Assembly (NCBI RefSeq): GCF_016859125.1 | Contig: NZ_CP069338.1 | Location: 1,984,001 to 2,048,000 of the forward strand | Source: Archangium violaceum | Lineage (GTDB): Bacteria; Myxococcota; Myxococcia; Myxococcales; Myxococcaceae | Direction: 5' to 3' | Length of the DNA stretch: 64,000 nucleotides | In this document: in pieces, positions 43,827 through 51,512 of the stretch | How the letters are laid out: each line of letters begins with the position of its first letter | Position numbering within the stretch: position 1 is the stretch's first letter | The notes under the pieces: model-generated | The model's database searches: none | The model's input: only the letters and a program-made list of their open reading frames with translations | Told to the model about the DNA's origin: nothing | Translations under genes and position numbers: made by a program

Positions 43827-44414
43827 TTACGGGGTGGCGGCGGCCGTGGACTCGCCACCAGCGCCCGCCTCGCCCTTCTGGAGGGTGGCGAAGTTGATGT
43901 TGTTGTAGCCGGCGCTGGCGCAGCTGAACATCACCCGCTTGATGATGGAGAACTCCACGTCCTTGTGGGCCTGGATGTTCACGTCACCCTTGAAGGTGTT
44001 GGTGGTGTCCTGGGCCATGGCGTGGAGGTCCTCGAACTGCTTCTTCATGTCCCGCAGCTTCTCCTCCAGCGCGGGGATGTTGAGGTACTCCTCCTTCACC
44101 AGATCCTGCACCCGGCCGACGACGGTGCCGGAGATGGAGACTTCCTCTCCCGACACCATCACCACGGGGTGCATCTCCACCTCCTTGACGTTGCTCGCCT
44201 CGGGGAGCTGGATGTCCTTGGTCATCATCAGCACCTCGCCCGTCGCCGAGAAGTTGGCGATGAGGAAGAGCACGATGATCACGAACATGTCGACCAGCGG
44301 CGTGATGAGCACGTCCGCGTTGCCGCCGTGCTTGCCGTGGTGCGCGCCGTGGCCGAACACCTTCGAGTGCTGCAGGCGCTTGCAGTACCGCTTACCGGGA
44401 GCCTTGATGGGCAT
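43827..44414 (-). CDS. ExbD/TolR family protein
   Basis: A 195-residue inner-membrane protein. After a Lys/His-rich cytoplasmic head, the single TM carries the key Asp (DVLITPLVDMFVIIVLFLIA; Asp 42 region) that conducts protons with an ExbB partner. The C-terminal periplasmic domain has KGDVNIQAHKDVEFSIIKRV and a Thr/Ala tail. It is the third gene of an ExbB-ExbD-ExbD set and is longer than the classic ExbD because of an insertion with EEYLNIPALEEKLRDMKKQF, a coiled helix. The pattern recalls the Agl motor genes of gliding motility in Myxococcus, but identity with them is not established. Confidence 0.85.
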   Translation of the reverse strand: MPIKAPGKRYCKRLQHSKVFGHGAHHGKHGGNADVLITPLVDMFVIIVLFLIANFSATGEVLMMTKDIQLPEASNVKEVEMHPVVMVSGEEVSISGTVVGRVQDLVKEEYLNIPALEEKLRDMKKQFEDLHAMAQDTTNTFKGDVNIQAHKDVEFSIIKRVMFSCASAGYNNINFATLQKGEAGAGGESTAAATP

Positions 44415-44429
44415 GGTCGCGTCTCTTTC

Positions 44430-44915
44430 CTAACCCATGATGGCGGACACCGAGACCTGGGGCAGGCCGGCGCCGATGCACTGGTCGATGATGCGCACCA
44501 GGTCGTCGTACTTGACCTTGTCCTCGGTCTGCAGCGTGATGGCCGACTGGTCCGGGAACTGGGCCTTGAGTTCCTTGAACCGGGCCAGCAACGGCGCCAG
44601 GTCCAGCTTGCCGTTGCCGCCGCGCTTGGCCTCGATGGCCGGGAACTCGCTCTGGTCGGCGACCAGGCGCAGCTCCGTGGGCGTGACGAACAGGGTGAGC
44701 TGGACCGTCTTGGTCTGCTCCTCCTGCTTCTGCTCGTCCTCGGTGGCCGGGCCTCCGGCCTGAGCCACCTGGAGCCGGCCAATCTGGGTCCAGACCGCCG
44801 TCATGATGAGGAAGCTGATGGTCACCGCCATCAGGTCGATGAAGGGGGTGAGGTTGATGGCAACGTCGAGCGACTTCTTGCCTTTGCCTCCCCCCAGGTC
44901 CATTCCGCCGGCCAT
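44430..44915 (-). CDS. ExbD/TolR family protein (second copy)
   Basis: A 161-residue inner-membrane protein with one TM (INLTPFIDLMAVTISFLIMT; proton Asp 27) and a periplasmic domain of about 110 residues holding LQTEDKVKYDDLVRIIDQCI and GLPQVSVSAIMG. It has a Gln/Glu-rich linker after the TM. It is the middle gene of the ExbB-ExbD-ExbD operon and lies 15 bases from the third gene. Two different ExbD subunits suggest a heteromeric stator, as in known proton-motive motors. Confidence 0.85.
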   Translation of the reverse strand: MAGGMDLGGGKGKKSLDVAINLTPFIDLMAVTISFLIMTAVWTQIGRLQVAQAGGPATEDEQKQEEQTKTVQLTLFVTPTELRLVADQSEFPAIEAKRGGNGKLDLAPLLARFKELKAQFPDQSAITLQTEDKVKYDDLVRIIDQCIGAGLPQVSVSAIMG

Positions 44916-45017
44916 GGAGCTCTCCTTCCGACCGCGCTTGGTACGACGTTCAATGAAGAAGGGCGCGCGTCAAACCCACCGACACCGCGCCCCGTTTCCG
45001 GGTTCCGAAAGGAGCGA

Positions 45018-45761
45018 CTACTCCTCGTCGTGACGGCCGGCCGCCGCGGAGACCGTGGCGTTCTTGAACTTGTCGCGGTTGTTGACGATCAGGTTGAGGA
45101 CGGCGACGCTCGTCTCGTTGATGTCGTTGACGATGGAGGTGGCGCGGCCCGAGAGGATGGAGAAGGCCACGACGGCGGGAATGGCCGTGAGCAGACCGAA
45201 GCCGGTGCAGTTCATGGCTTCGGAAATACCGTTGGCGAGAATGGTCGCCTTGTCGGCCGGGTTCACGTTGGCCACGGCCTCGAAGCAGGCGATCAGACCG
45301 GACACCGTACCGAGCAGACCGGCGAGCATCGCCGCGTTGCCGAGCATGGCGAGGTAACCGGTGCGGGCCTCGATCTTCGGCGTCTCACGCAGGCTGGCCT
45401 CGTCGAGCGCGGCCTGGACCTCTTCCTCGCCCTTGGGAACGTTCATCAGGCCGGCCTTGATGACCTGAGTGAGCGGCGTCTGCTTCTGGCCGGCCACGTA
45501 GTTGATGGCCTTGTCCAGGTCACCGGCGTAGATGTGCTTCTTCAGGCCGCGCAGGAACGCGTCCTTGTTGATGGCCGCCTTGCCGAACAGAACGATACCG
45601 CGCTCGATCATGATGGCCAGCGCAAACACCAGGCAGACGGCGATGGGGTACATACCCCACTGACCCGCCTCCCAGCGCTTGGCGACTTCCTCGAAGAAGC
45701 CGCGCTCGGGGCCTCCGGCGTTGGCGAGGATGGTCAGATTCGTCAAAAACCCCGTGTTCAT
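45018..45761 (-). CDS. ExbB/TolQ/MotA family proton channel
   Basis: A 247-residue inner-membrane protein. TM1 is MYPIAVCLVFALAIMIERGI; the paired TM2-TM3 block is YLAMLGNAAMLAGLLGTVSG and TGFGLLTAIPAVVAFSILSG, with the Pro and Thr residues of the proton path. The cytoplasmic loop is GEEEVQAALDEASLRETPKI. The start ATG 45761 is preceded by GGAGG 11 bases away; the longer upstream frame is not conserved in look. It is the first gene of the ExbB-ExbD-ExbD operon and has a good sigma-70 promoter. Confidence 0.88.
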   Translation of the reverse strand: MNTGFLTNLTILANAGGPERGFFEEVAKRWEAGQWGMYPIAVCLVFALAIMIERGIVLFGKAAINKDAFLRGLKKHIYAGDLDKAINYVAGQKQTPLTQVIKAGLMNVPKGEEEVQAALDEASLRETPKIEARTGYLAMLGNAAMLAGLLGTVSGLIACFEAVANVNPADKATILANGISEAMNCTGFGLLTAIPAVVAFSILSGRATSIVNDINETSVAVLNLIVNNRDKFKNATVSAAAGRHDEE

Positions 45762-45878
45762 TGCTTTATGGCCTCCAGAGAGGGGCGTGCCCGACGTGGC
45801 GGGCCTTGCCTTCCAGGTAGTTCCCCATGCGGACTCCCACATGGCTTGCCGCCCGGGATTGGCATGAATGGACGCCGG

Positions 45879-45908
45879 ACTTTAGGAACGGCATCTCATG
45901 GGTGTCAA
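45879..45908 (-). promoter_or_regulatory. Sigma-70-type promoter of the ExbB operon
   Basis: On the minus strand TTGACA (45903-45908) is followed after 17-18 bases by CTAAAGT, a fair -10. It gives a leader of about 105 bases to ATG 45761. An AT-richer stretch with the palindrome TCTCATGAGA lies just upstream, at about 45935-45945. Confidence 0.55.
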
Positions 45909-46061
45909 GGCACGGCCAGTGCTCTTAGTTGCTGAAATCTCATGAGAATTTTGTGATCAGACACTGATAGGCCGGCAGGTGTGATGGCGGACGGACAGTT
46001 CCCACCGTGATGGGTCGCCTGCTTGACGACATCCGGGGGTGGGGCTAAGGGCGGCCGGATC

Positions 46062-46868
46062 ATGGCTCGAAAGCGGATCGGCGAGCTGCTCCTGGAGAGG
46101 GGGGCGATCACCGCGGCCCAGTTGGAAGCGGCGCTCCACGCGCAACAGCGGACCCATCAGCGGCTGGGGGCCGCGCTGGTGTCGCTGGGCGCCATCACCG
46201 AGAAGACCCTGGCCCACGCGCTCAGCGAGGCCCTGGGCGTGCCGGTGATGGATCTGACGGCCCGGACCCCGGACTGGAGCGCCATCCACCTGCTGCGCCC
46301 GCGCTTCTGCGAGCAGCACGAGCTGTTCCCCGTGGCCCTGGAGACCCTGGGCGGGCGCCGGCTGCTGGTGGTGGCCATGGCCGACCCGCTCGACTCCGCC
46401 GCCATCCAGGAGATGGAGTTCACCACCGGCCTCAAGGTGAGCCCGCGCGTGGCGCCCCTGTCCACCGTGCGCGCCGCCATCCAGCGCTACTACCACCGGG
46501 CCCCCGCGGCTCCGGAGCCCGTCCCCGAGGCGAACGAGGACGACGTCGAGGAGATCATCGTCGGCGAGGAGCTGCCCCCCGGGGAGCACACCCGCCGCGT
46601 CTCGCTCGAGGAGCTCATCCAGCAGCGCGAGCAGCAACGGCGCCGCAGGAGGGATCAGTCCCGGCCCTCCGCGGCGAAGCGCGCCGGCGACATCAGCGCC
46701 GAGCTGGACTCGCTGTTCGGCGACGTGTTGCCCGCCGCCCCCGTGGCGGAGGACCCGGTGGAGGAGCTGGAACGCAAGTTCTGGGCCCTCATGCGCATCA
46801 TGGCGCGCAAGGGACTCCTCACCAAGGAGGATTTCACCCGCGAGCTGGACGACGGATCCGAGGGTTGA
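46062..46868 (+). CDS. GspE/PilB N-terminal domain protein (MshEN)
   Basis: A 268-residue protein. Residues 1-75 form a helical GspE N-terminal domain: RKRIGELLLERGAITAAQLE, RLGAALVSLGAITEKTL, then EALGVPVMDL. The second module (80-150) carries RLLVVAMADPLDSAAIQEM and EFTTGLKVSPRVAPLSTV, the pattern of T2SS_E_II MshEN domains that bind c-di-GMP in some relatives. No ATPase follows; the rest is a Pro/Glu linker and a helical tail (VEELERKFWALMRIMARKGL). Similar stand-alone proteins occur in myxobacteria as regulators. The ATG at 46062 is preferred. It is divergent from the ExbB operon. Confidence 0.82.
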   Translation: MARKRIGELLLERGAITAAQLEAALHAQQRTHQRLGAALVSLGAITEKTLAHALSEALGVPVMDLTARTPDWSAIHLLRPRFCEQHELFPVALETLGGRRLLVVAMADPLDSAAIQEMEFTTGLKVSPRVAPLSTVRAAIQRYYHRAPAAPEPVPEANEDDVEEIIVGEELPPGEHTRRVSLEELIQQREQQRRRRRDQSRPSAAKRAGDISAELDSLFGDVLPAAPVAEDPVEELERKFWALMRIMARKGLLTKEDFTRELDDGSEG

Positions 46869-46896
46869 CCCGCAGGTGTGGGCCGGGGGGCGAGAT

Positions 46897-46937
46897 ACCC
46901 TCACCCCGTCCCTCTCCCGGGGGGAGAGGGTGGGGGG
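46897..46937. terminator. Bidirectional hairpin, CCCTCTCCC type
   Basis: A 9-bp perfect stem (46910-46918 with 46922-46930), extended by CACCCC/GGGG pairs, lies between two convergent genes. It belongs to the same repeat type as 13376-13395, in the opposite orientation. Confidence 0.6.
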
Positions 46938-46938
46938 C

Positions 46939-48858
46939 TCAGTCCGCGAGCGGTAGACGCACGGTGAAGGTCGTGCCCTGGCCCAGCGCGCTCTCCACGC
47001 GCAGCTGGCCCCCGTGCTTCTCCACGATGCGCTGCACGATGGAGAGCCCCAGCCCCGTTCCCCTCCCCTCCATCTTCGTGGTGAAGAAGGGCTCGAAGAT
47101 GCGTGAGAGGTTCGCCGGGTCGATGCCACTACCGGTGTCCTTGACCCACACCACCGCCTCGCGCCCCTCGCGCCGCGTCCGCAGGCATATCTGCCCCCCC
47201 GGCTGCATCGCATGGCATGCGTTGGTGATGAGGTTGACGAACACCTGCTCCAGGTTGGCCGGCACCGCCGACAGCGGCGGTAGCTCCCCGTAGTCGCGCT
47301 CCACCTTCACCCTGGCCTGCGTCACCACGTGCTCGCAGTAGCCCAGGGCCCTGTCCAGAAGCGCGTTGAGCTGCACCCGCTCCGGCTTGTCCTTCGCCGG
47401 CCGCGCGTACGACGTCAGATCCCTCGTGAAGCGGAGGATCCGCTGGCCACTCTCCAGTATCTTCCGCAGCTTCTCCGCGTCCGCCGCCCCCGCGCTCCCC
47501 ATCATCATGGCGCGTTGCAGCAGCGACTCCGCGCTCATCACCACGGCCGTCATCGGGTTGTTGATTTCATGCGCCACGCTCGCCGCGAGCTGCCCCATGG
47601 AGGCCAGCTTCTCCGCGTGGATGACCCGCTGCTCCAGCTGCTCCACCACCGTGACGTCCTGCCCGATGGCCATGACACCCTCCACCTCCCCCTGGGAGGT
47701 GAGCGCCGAGGAGGTGGCGAACGAGACGCGCGCCTCGCCCGTGCGCGTGAGCAGCCGCAGCTCGAAGTTGGGCACCGGCTCGCCCCGCAGGGCCGCCGCC
47801 AGCACCGAGGCCAGCCGCAGGTGCTCGTCCTCGGGCACCAGCGTGAAGACGTCCTGCCCCAGCACCTCTTCCTTGGCGAAGCCCGTGAGGCGGCTGATGG
47901 CCTGGTTGAAGACGACCACCTTCTTGTCCCGGTTGGCCACCAGGATGAGCGCGTTGGCCTTCTCCAGCAGCTCCTCCAGGTACTTGCGCACGAACGTCAG
48001 CTCGTCGATGAGCTTGGCGTTCTTCACCGCCACCGCCACCTGGTTGGCCAGCTGCACCAGCACCCGCTCGTCCTGCGCCAGGTCCACGTCCTCGCGCAGC
48101 GTGGCGGGGTACTCCAGGTTGATGACGCCGTAGAGCTGCCCGCTGGCCACCAGCGGCGCGCTCACCCCACCCGTGCTGCTCTCGAAGAGCAGCGGCACCT
48201 GCGCGGCCACCACCACCCTGCCCTCCGGGATGGCGTCCGCCGAAAGGTGCAGCTTGCCCACCGCGCTGCGCTTGAGCACCAGCGGCTCGCGTGAGCCCTC
48301 CTTCAGCCGGCCCTCGGCATAGAGGCTCGTCAGCACGCCGGTGCGCGCGTCGATGATGCGGATGCAGAAGGTCCGCCCGGGGAACAGCTCCTTCACCCCG
48401 CGGGCCACCGCCGCCACCAGCTCCTCCTCGCTGCCCGCCTCGGCGACGCTGCGGCCCAGGTCCAACAGCACACCCTCGGTGCGCGCCTGCTCCAGCAGCG
48501 CCTGCTCCACCACCACCAGCTGGCCGCGCATCAGCTCCGACTCGCGCCGACCCACCACCGAGACACACGCCCCCCGCCGCGCCAGCTCCATCACCACCAC
48601 GCCCCCCTGCGGCAGCGGCACCTCCACCACGCACGAGGCCCCGTCGTCGGGAACCCGCGCCCCCGACAGCGACTCCATCATCTGCTCCACCGTCAGCCCA
48701 TGGTCGAAGCAGAAACGCGCGAAGGCGGTGTTGCCCAGCTGCAGCCGCAGCCCCGTGTCGCAAAGCGCCGAGGGCAGCTCCACCGTTTCGAAGAAGGCTC
48801 GGAAGTCCTCGGCCGAGGGCCCCTCGGGCAAGGACACGCGACGCGACTCAGTCGTCAT
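46939..48858 (-). CDS. GAF-PAS histidine kinase (complete)
   Basis: A 639-residue cytoplasmic kinase. A short PAS-like segment (20-100) is followed by a GAF domain (about 150-310, SAPLVASGQLYGVINLEYPA), a PAS (ALILVANRDKKVVVFNQAIS), HisKA with His 430 (AHEINNPMTAV), and HATPase_c with N-box LITNACHAM, DTGSGIDPANLSRIF and FFTTKMEGRGTGLGL. No membrane segment or receiver. Its ATG overlaps the 3' end of the upstream sensor gene by 11 bases, so the two are translated together. The partner regulator is not in the window. Confidence 0.93.
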   Translation of the reverse strand: MTTESRRVSLPEGPSAEDFRAFFETVELPSALCDTGLRLQLGNTAFARFCFDHGLTVEQMMESLSGARVPDDGASCVVEVPLPQGGVVVMELARRGACVSVVGRRESELMRGQLVVVEQALLEQARTEGVLLDLGRSVAEAGSEEELVAAVARGVKELFPGRTFCIRIIDARTGVLTSLYAEGRLKEGSREPLVLKRSAVGKLHLSADAIPEGRVVVAAQVPLLFESSTGGVSAPLVASGQLYGVINLEYPATLREDVDLAQDERVLVQLANQVAVAVKNAKLIDELTFVRKYLEELLEKANALILVANRDKKVVVFNQAISRLTGFAKEEVLGQDVFTLVPEDEHLRLASVLAAALRGEPVPNFELRLLTRTGEARVSFATSSALTSQGEVEGVMAIGQDVTVVEQLEQRVIHAEKLASMGQLAASVAHEINNPMTAVVMSAESLLQRAMMMGSAGAADAEKLRKILESGQRILRFTRDLTSYARPAKDKPERVQLNALLDRALGYCEHVVTQARVKVERDYGELPPLSAVPANLEQVFVNLITNACHAMQPGGQICLRTRREGREAVVWVKDTGSGIDPANLSRIFEPFFTTKMEGRGTGLGLSIVQRIVEKHGGQLRVESALGQGTTFTVRLPLAD

Positions 48859-50824
48859 GGGAGCTGGCTTTGTCGAGGTCCAGGATCTGCTGGGACCCCA
48901 TGTAGGCTTTCGTCTCGTAACGGGTGATACGACCAATCTTCCGGACGATCTCCGCCATGCGCTCGGCCTCACGGTAGATGATGTCCACGGGCTTGTAGGA
49001 CGAGTCCTCCTCCTTGAGCCTGCGCTTGAGCAACTCCGCGTAGCCCATCACCGAGGTGAGGGGCTGGTTGAGCTCGTGGGCGGCGGTGCCGGCCAGCGCG
49101 ACGATGACGGCGTTCTTCTCGCTCTCCTCCAGGCGGTTCTCCACGTCCGACAGCTTGCGCTCCAGCTCCATGCGGTCGCGCAGGTCCGTGAAGATGCCCA
49201 CACTGGCCACCTCGCGGCCTCCCTCGTAGATGATGGAGGCCGTCATGTTCACCGGCACCAGCTGTCCCAGCCGGTTGACGACGTCCTGGCGGCACACCGA
49301 CAGCCGGCCGCGCCCGCCGAAGTCCGGACTGCGCAGCTGACGCATGATGCCGCGAGCCACCCCGGGCGGGTAGAGCTGGTTCACGTGCATGCCGCCCAGC
49401 GCCTGCTGCGCGGTGTAGCCGAAGAGGGCCTCGGCTCCCTTGTTGAAGAGGATGACGTGGCCCCTCATGTCCGCGGAGACGATGGCGTCCACCGAGGAGT
49501 CGATGAGCCGCTCCAGGAAGTCCTTGGTGTGGTGCAGCTCGTCGGCCAACTGGCGCGCCTGCGTCACGTCCCGGAAGGAGAGGATGATGGCACGGCGGCC
49601 ATCCTCCAGCGGGGCCGCGGAGAAGCTCAACGTGAGACGCCGGCCCCCGGGGGCGCGCACCATCATGTCCACGTCCGAGCGGGACTCGCCGCGCCGGGCC
49701 GCCGTCACCAACTCCATCAGCACCGTCTCGTCCAGCGGGTGCGTCACCTCCACCAGGTGGCGGCCATACGCGGACTCGGAGGGCGTCTCCAGGATGGACT
49801 CGCCCGCGGGGTTGAGGCTGAGCACGCACGCCCGGTCATCGAGGATGGCCACGCCCTCGCGCACGTTGGCGAAGAAGAGGTGGTACGTCTCCAGCGAGGC
49901 GGCCTTGGCCTCGGCGGCGATGCGCGCCGACATCTCGCGCTCGGTCTGCCCACGCACCGACTGCAGCAACGAGGCGTTGCGCAGCGCCACCGCCGTGGCG
50001 TGCGCCACCGTGTTGAGGAAGTCGAGCTCGTGCGGGGCGAAGGTGCGCCGGTCTCCTCCCGAGGCGCGCAGCAGCAGCACCCCGCGCACCTCGCCCCGGA
50101 TGTGCAGGGGCAGCGCCGCGAGCGTGTGGATGCCCCGCGCGGCCACCTCGTTCTGCACGCCCTCCAGCAGCGGGTGGTTGGAGGCGTCCTCCACGACGAC
50201 GGACCTGCCCGTGCGCGCCGCCTCGCGGACCTCCGGGTAGCGCTCCAGGTCGATGCGCGTGTCCTCCAGGCCGGGAGCGTCGCTGGCCGCCACCACCCGG
50301 GCTCCCTCCCCGTTGCGGTCCAACATCACCAGCGCGGCCCGGCCAATGCCGAGCCGCTCGGCGAGCCTGCGGGTGACGTCGTGCAGGAGCGCCTCCACGT
50401 CGAGGCTCTCGGCGTAGTCCGCGGTGAGCTCCACCAGCAGCGACAGGTCCTGCTGCCGCCGCATGAGCTCCTGGCGCTCGCGGTGCCGCTCGGCGACGCG
50501 GCGCAGCCTCCAGGCGAGCTCGTACGGCGCGCCCCCAGCGGTCATCACCTCCGCGGGCTTCAGGGACTCCAGCGTGGCGAAGGCGGCTTCCGTCGGCTCC
50601 ACCAGGGCCACCAGGGAGAGCCGGGCCCCCGCGGGCGTGGCGAGCAGCGCCGAGAGCGCGGAGGACCCCTCCGGCGCCGTGAGGTCCACCAGTCCGATGG
50701 TGGCCTGCTCCGGCGTCTCCACCACGCGCAATCCCGCCTGGGCCGAGGCACGAGCGAGCGGCTCGCGCTCGGCCGAGGCCGCGGGTACCAGGAGGACGCC
50801 AAGGAGAGGCTCGTGGAGGGACAC
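48848..50824 (-). CDS. GAF-PAS-PAS sensor with a HisKA but no ATPase domain
   Basis: A 658-residue cytoplasmic protein. An N-terminal receiver-like segment (1-110) lacks obvious active-site residues. A GAF domain (125-300) has LPLHIRGEVRGVLLLRASGG. Two PAS domains follow (ANVREGVAILDDRACVLSLN and VDAIVSADMRGHVILFNKGA). The HisKA helix pair has phosphoacceptor His 583 (AHELNQPLTSVMGY). The protein then ends after only about 75 residues (GRITRYETKAYMGSQQILDL), with no N, G1 or G2 boxes. It cannot bind ATP like a normal kinase, so phosphorylation would have to come from the overlapping downstream kinase or another partner. Confidence 0.88.
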   Translation of the reverse strand: MSLHEPLLGVLLVPAASAEREPLARASAQAGLRVVETPEQATIGLVDLTAPEGSSALSALLATPAGARLSLVALVEPTEAAFATLESLKPAEVMTAGGAPYELAWRLRRVAERHRERQELMRRQQDLSLLVELTADYAESLDVEALLHDVTRRLAERLGIGRAALVMLDRNGEGARVVAASDAPGLEDTRIDLERYPEVREAARTGRSVVVEDASNHPLLEGVQNEVAARGIHTLAALPLHIRGEVRGVLLLRASGGDRRTFAPHELDFLNTVAHATAVALRNASLLQSVRGQTEREMSARIAAEAKAASLETYHLFFANVREGVAILDDRACVLSLNPAGESILETPSESAYGRHLVEVTHPLDETVLMELVTAARRGESRSDVDMMVRAPGGRRLTLSFSAAPLEDGRRAIILSFRDVTQARQLADELHHTKDFLERLIDSSVDAIVSADMRGHVILFNKGAEALFGYTAQQALGGMHVNQLYPPGVARGIMRQLRSPDFGGRGRLSVCRQDVVNRLGQLVPVNMTASIIYEGGREVASVGIFTDLRDRMELERKLSDVENRLEESEKNAVIVALAGTAAHELNQPLTSVMGYAELLKRRLKEEDSSYKPVDIIYREAERMAEIVRKIGRITRYETKAYMGSQQILDLDKASSHDD

Positions 50825-51260
50825 GCCCGGGACTCTACCCCGGCTTCCGCCTCAGGGGCAGTCGGACACCCGCGCGCTCCTGTCCAGTGGAGAACCGCCG
50901 ACGTCCGGCCCGAGCAACTTTTCCACCGGGCGTGCGTCCCAACCAGCCGGTGGCTCCGGGGGACGGGAACCCGCAAGACGAACGCCCCGGCCCTGAGGGC
51001 CGAGGCGTCCGGGAAGAACCCATGATGGAGCGCCATCGTCGTGTCCTCCCATCCATCGTTCTTGCTCCTTCTGACGGAGCTCCCGCGGATCGATTCAATC
51101 CGCGGCACGCCCCCACCGGGCCGGCTCGTGCGACACTGCGCTCGATGGGAATGGGACTCCGCTTGAGGGCCTGCGGTGGAGCCTGTCTGACGCTGGCGTT
51201 CCTCCTGCCCGCCAGCTCCAAGCTGCGCCCATTCCAGACCCACACAGGGAGATTGTGCAC
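50825..51260. other. Divergent spacer with one strong hairpin
   Basis: No accepted gene in about 430 bases. A hairpin at 50982-51008 (13-bp stem, one mismatch, minimal loop) sits about 160 bases upstream of the sensor gene on the minus strand. A minus frame starting MALHHGFFPDASALRAGAFV at about 51022 has a good ribosome-binding site, but its downstream part is antisense-like and overlaps the sensor gene; it is not accepted. Confidence 0.4.
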
Positions 51261-51512
51261 ATGGCGGGACAGGCGAAGCTGACCTCGGCGAACGGAGCGG
51301 AGCTCCCGGGCAACCCGAGGGCGGCCGAGGGCGGTACCAGCCGCGGCGCGGTGGTCAGCATCCACGAGTGGTGGGGCCTCACGGACCACATTCGCGGCGT
51401 GGCGGACCGGCTGGCCCGCGAGGGCTTCACCACGTTCGCTCCGGACCTCTACCGGGGCAAGGTGACTGTGCCGATTACGGGCAGCGTCCGTCCTTCGTGT
51501 ACGCCGGGCTGA
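51261..51512 (+). pseudogene. Dienelactone hydrolase, 5' fragment
   Basis: From ATG 51261 the frame reads MAGQAKLTSANGAELPGNPR, then AVVSIHEWWGLTDHIRGVAD, RLAREGFTTFAPDLYRGKVT. This is the N-terminal third of a dienelactone-hydrolase-type alpha/beta hydrolase (EWWGL and DLYRGK are diagnostic). At about 51463 homology ends, and the frame continues for 16 codons inside the 3' end of the convergent 51475-53985 gene. The Cys nucleophile, Asp and His of the family are all lost, so it is inactive. Confidence 0.7.

Noticed and set aside
50560..51022. A minus frame starting MALHHGFFPDASALRAGAFV with a good ribosome-binding site
   Set aside because: After about 45 codons it overlaps the start of the sensor gene in another frame and becomes Arg/Pro-rich. 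It may be a leader ORF but is not supported.
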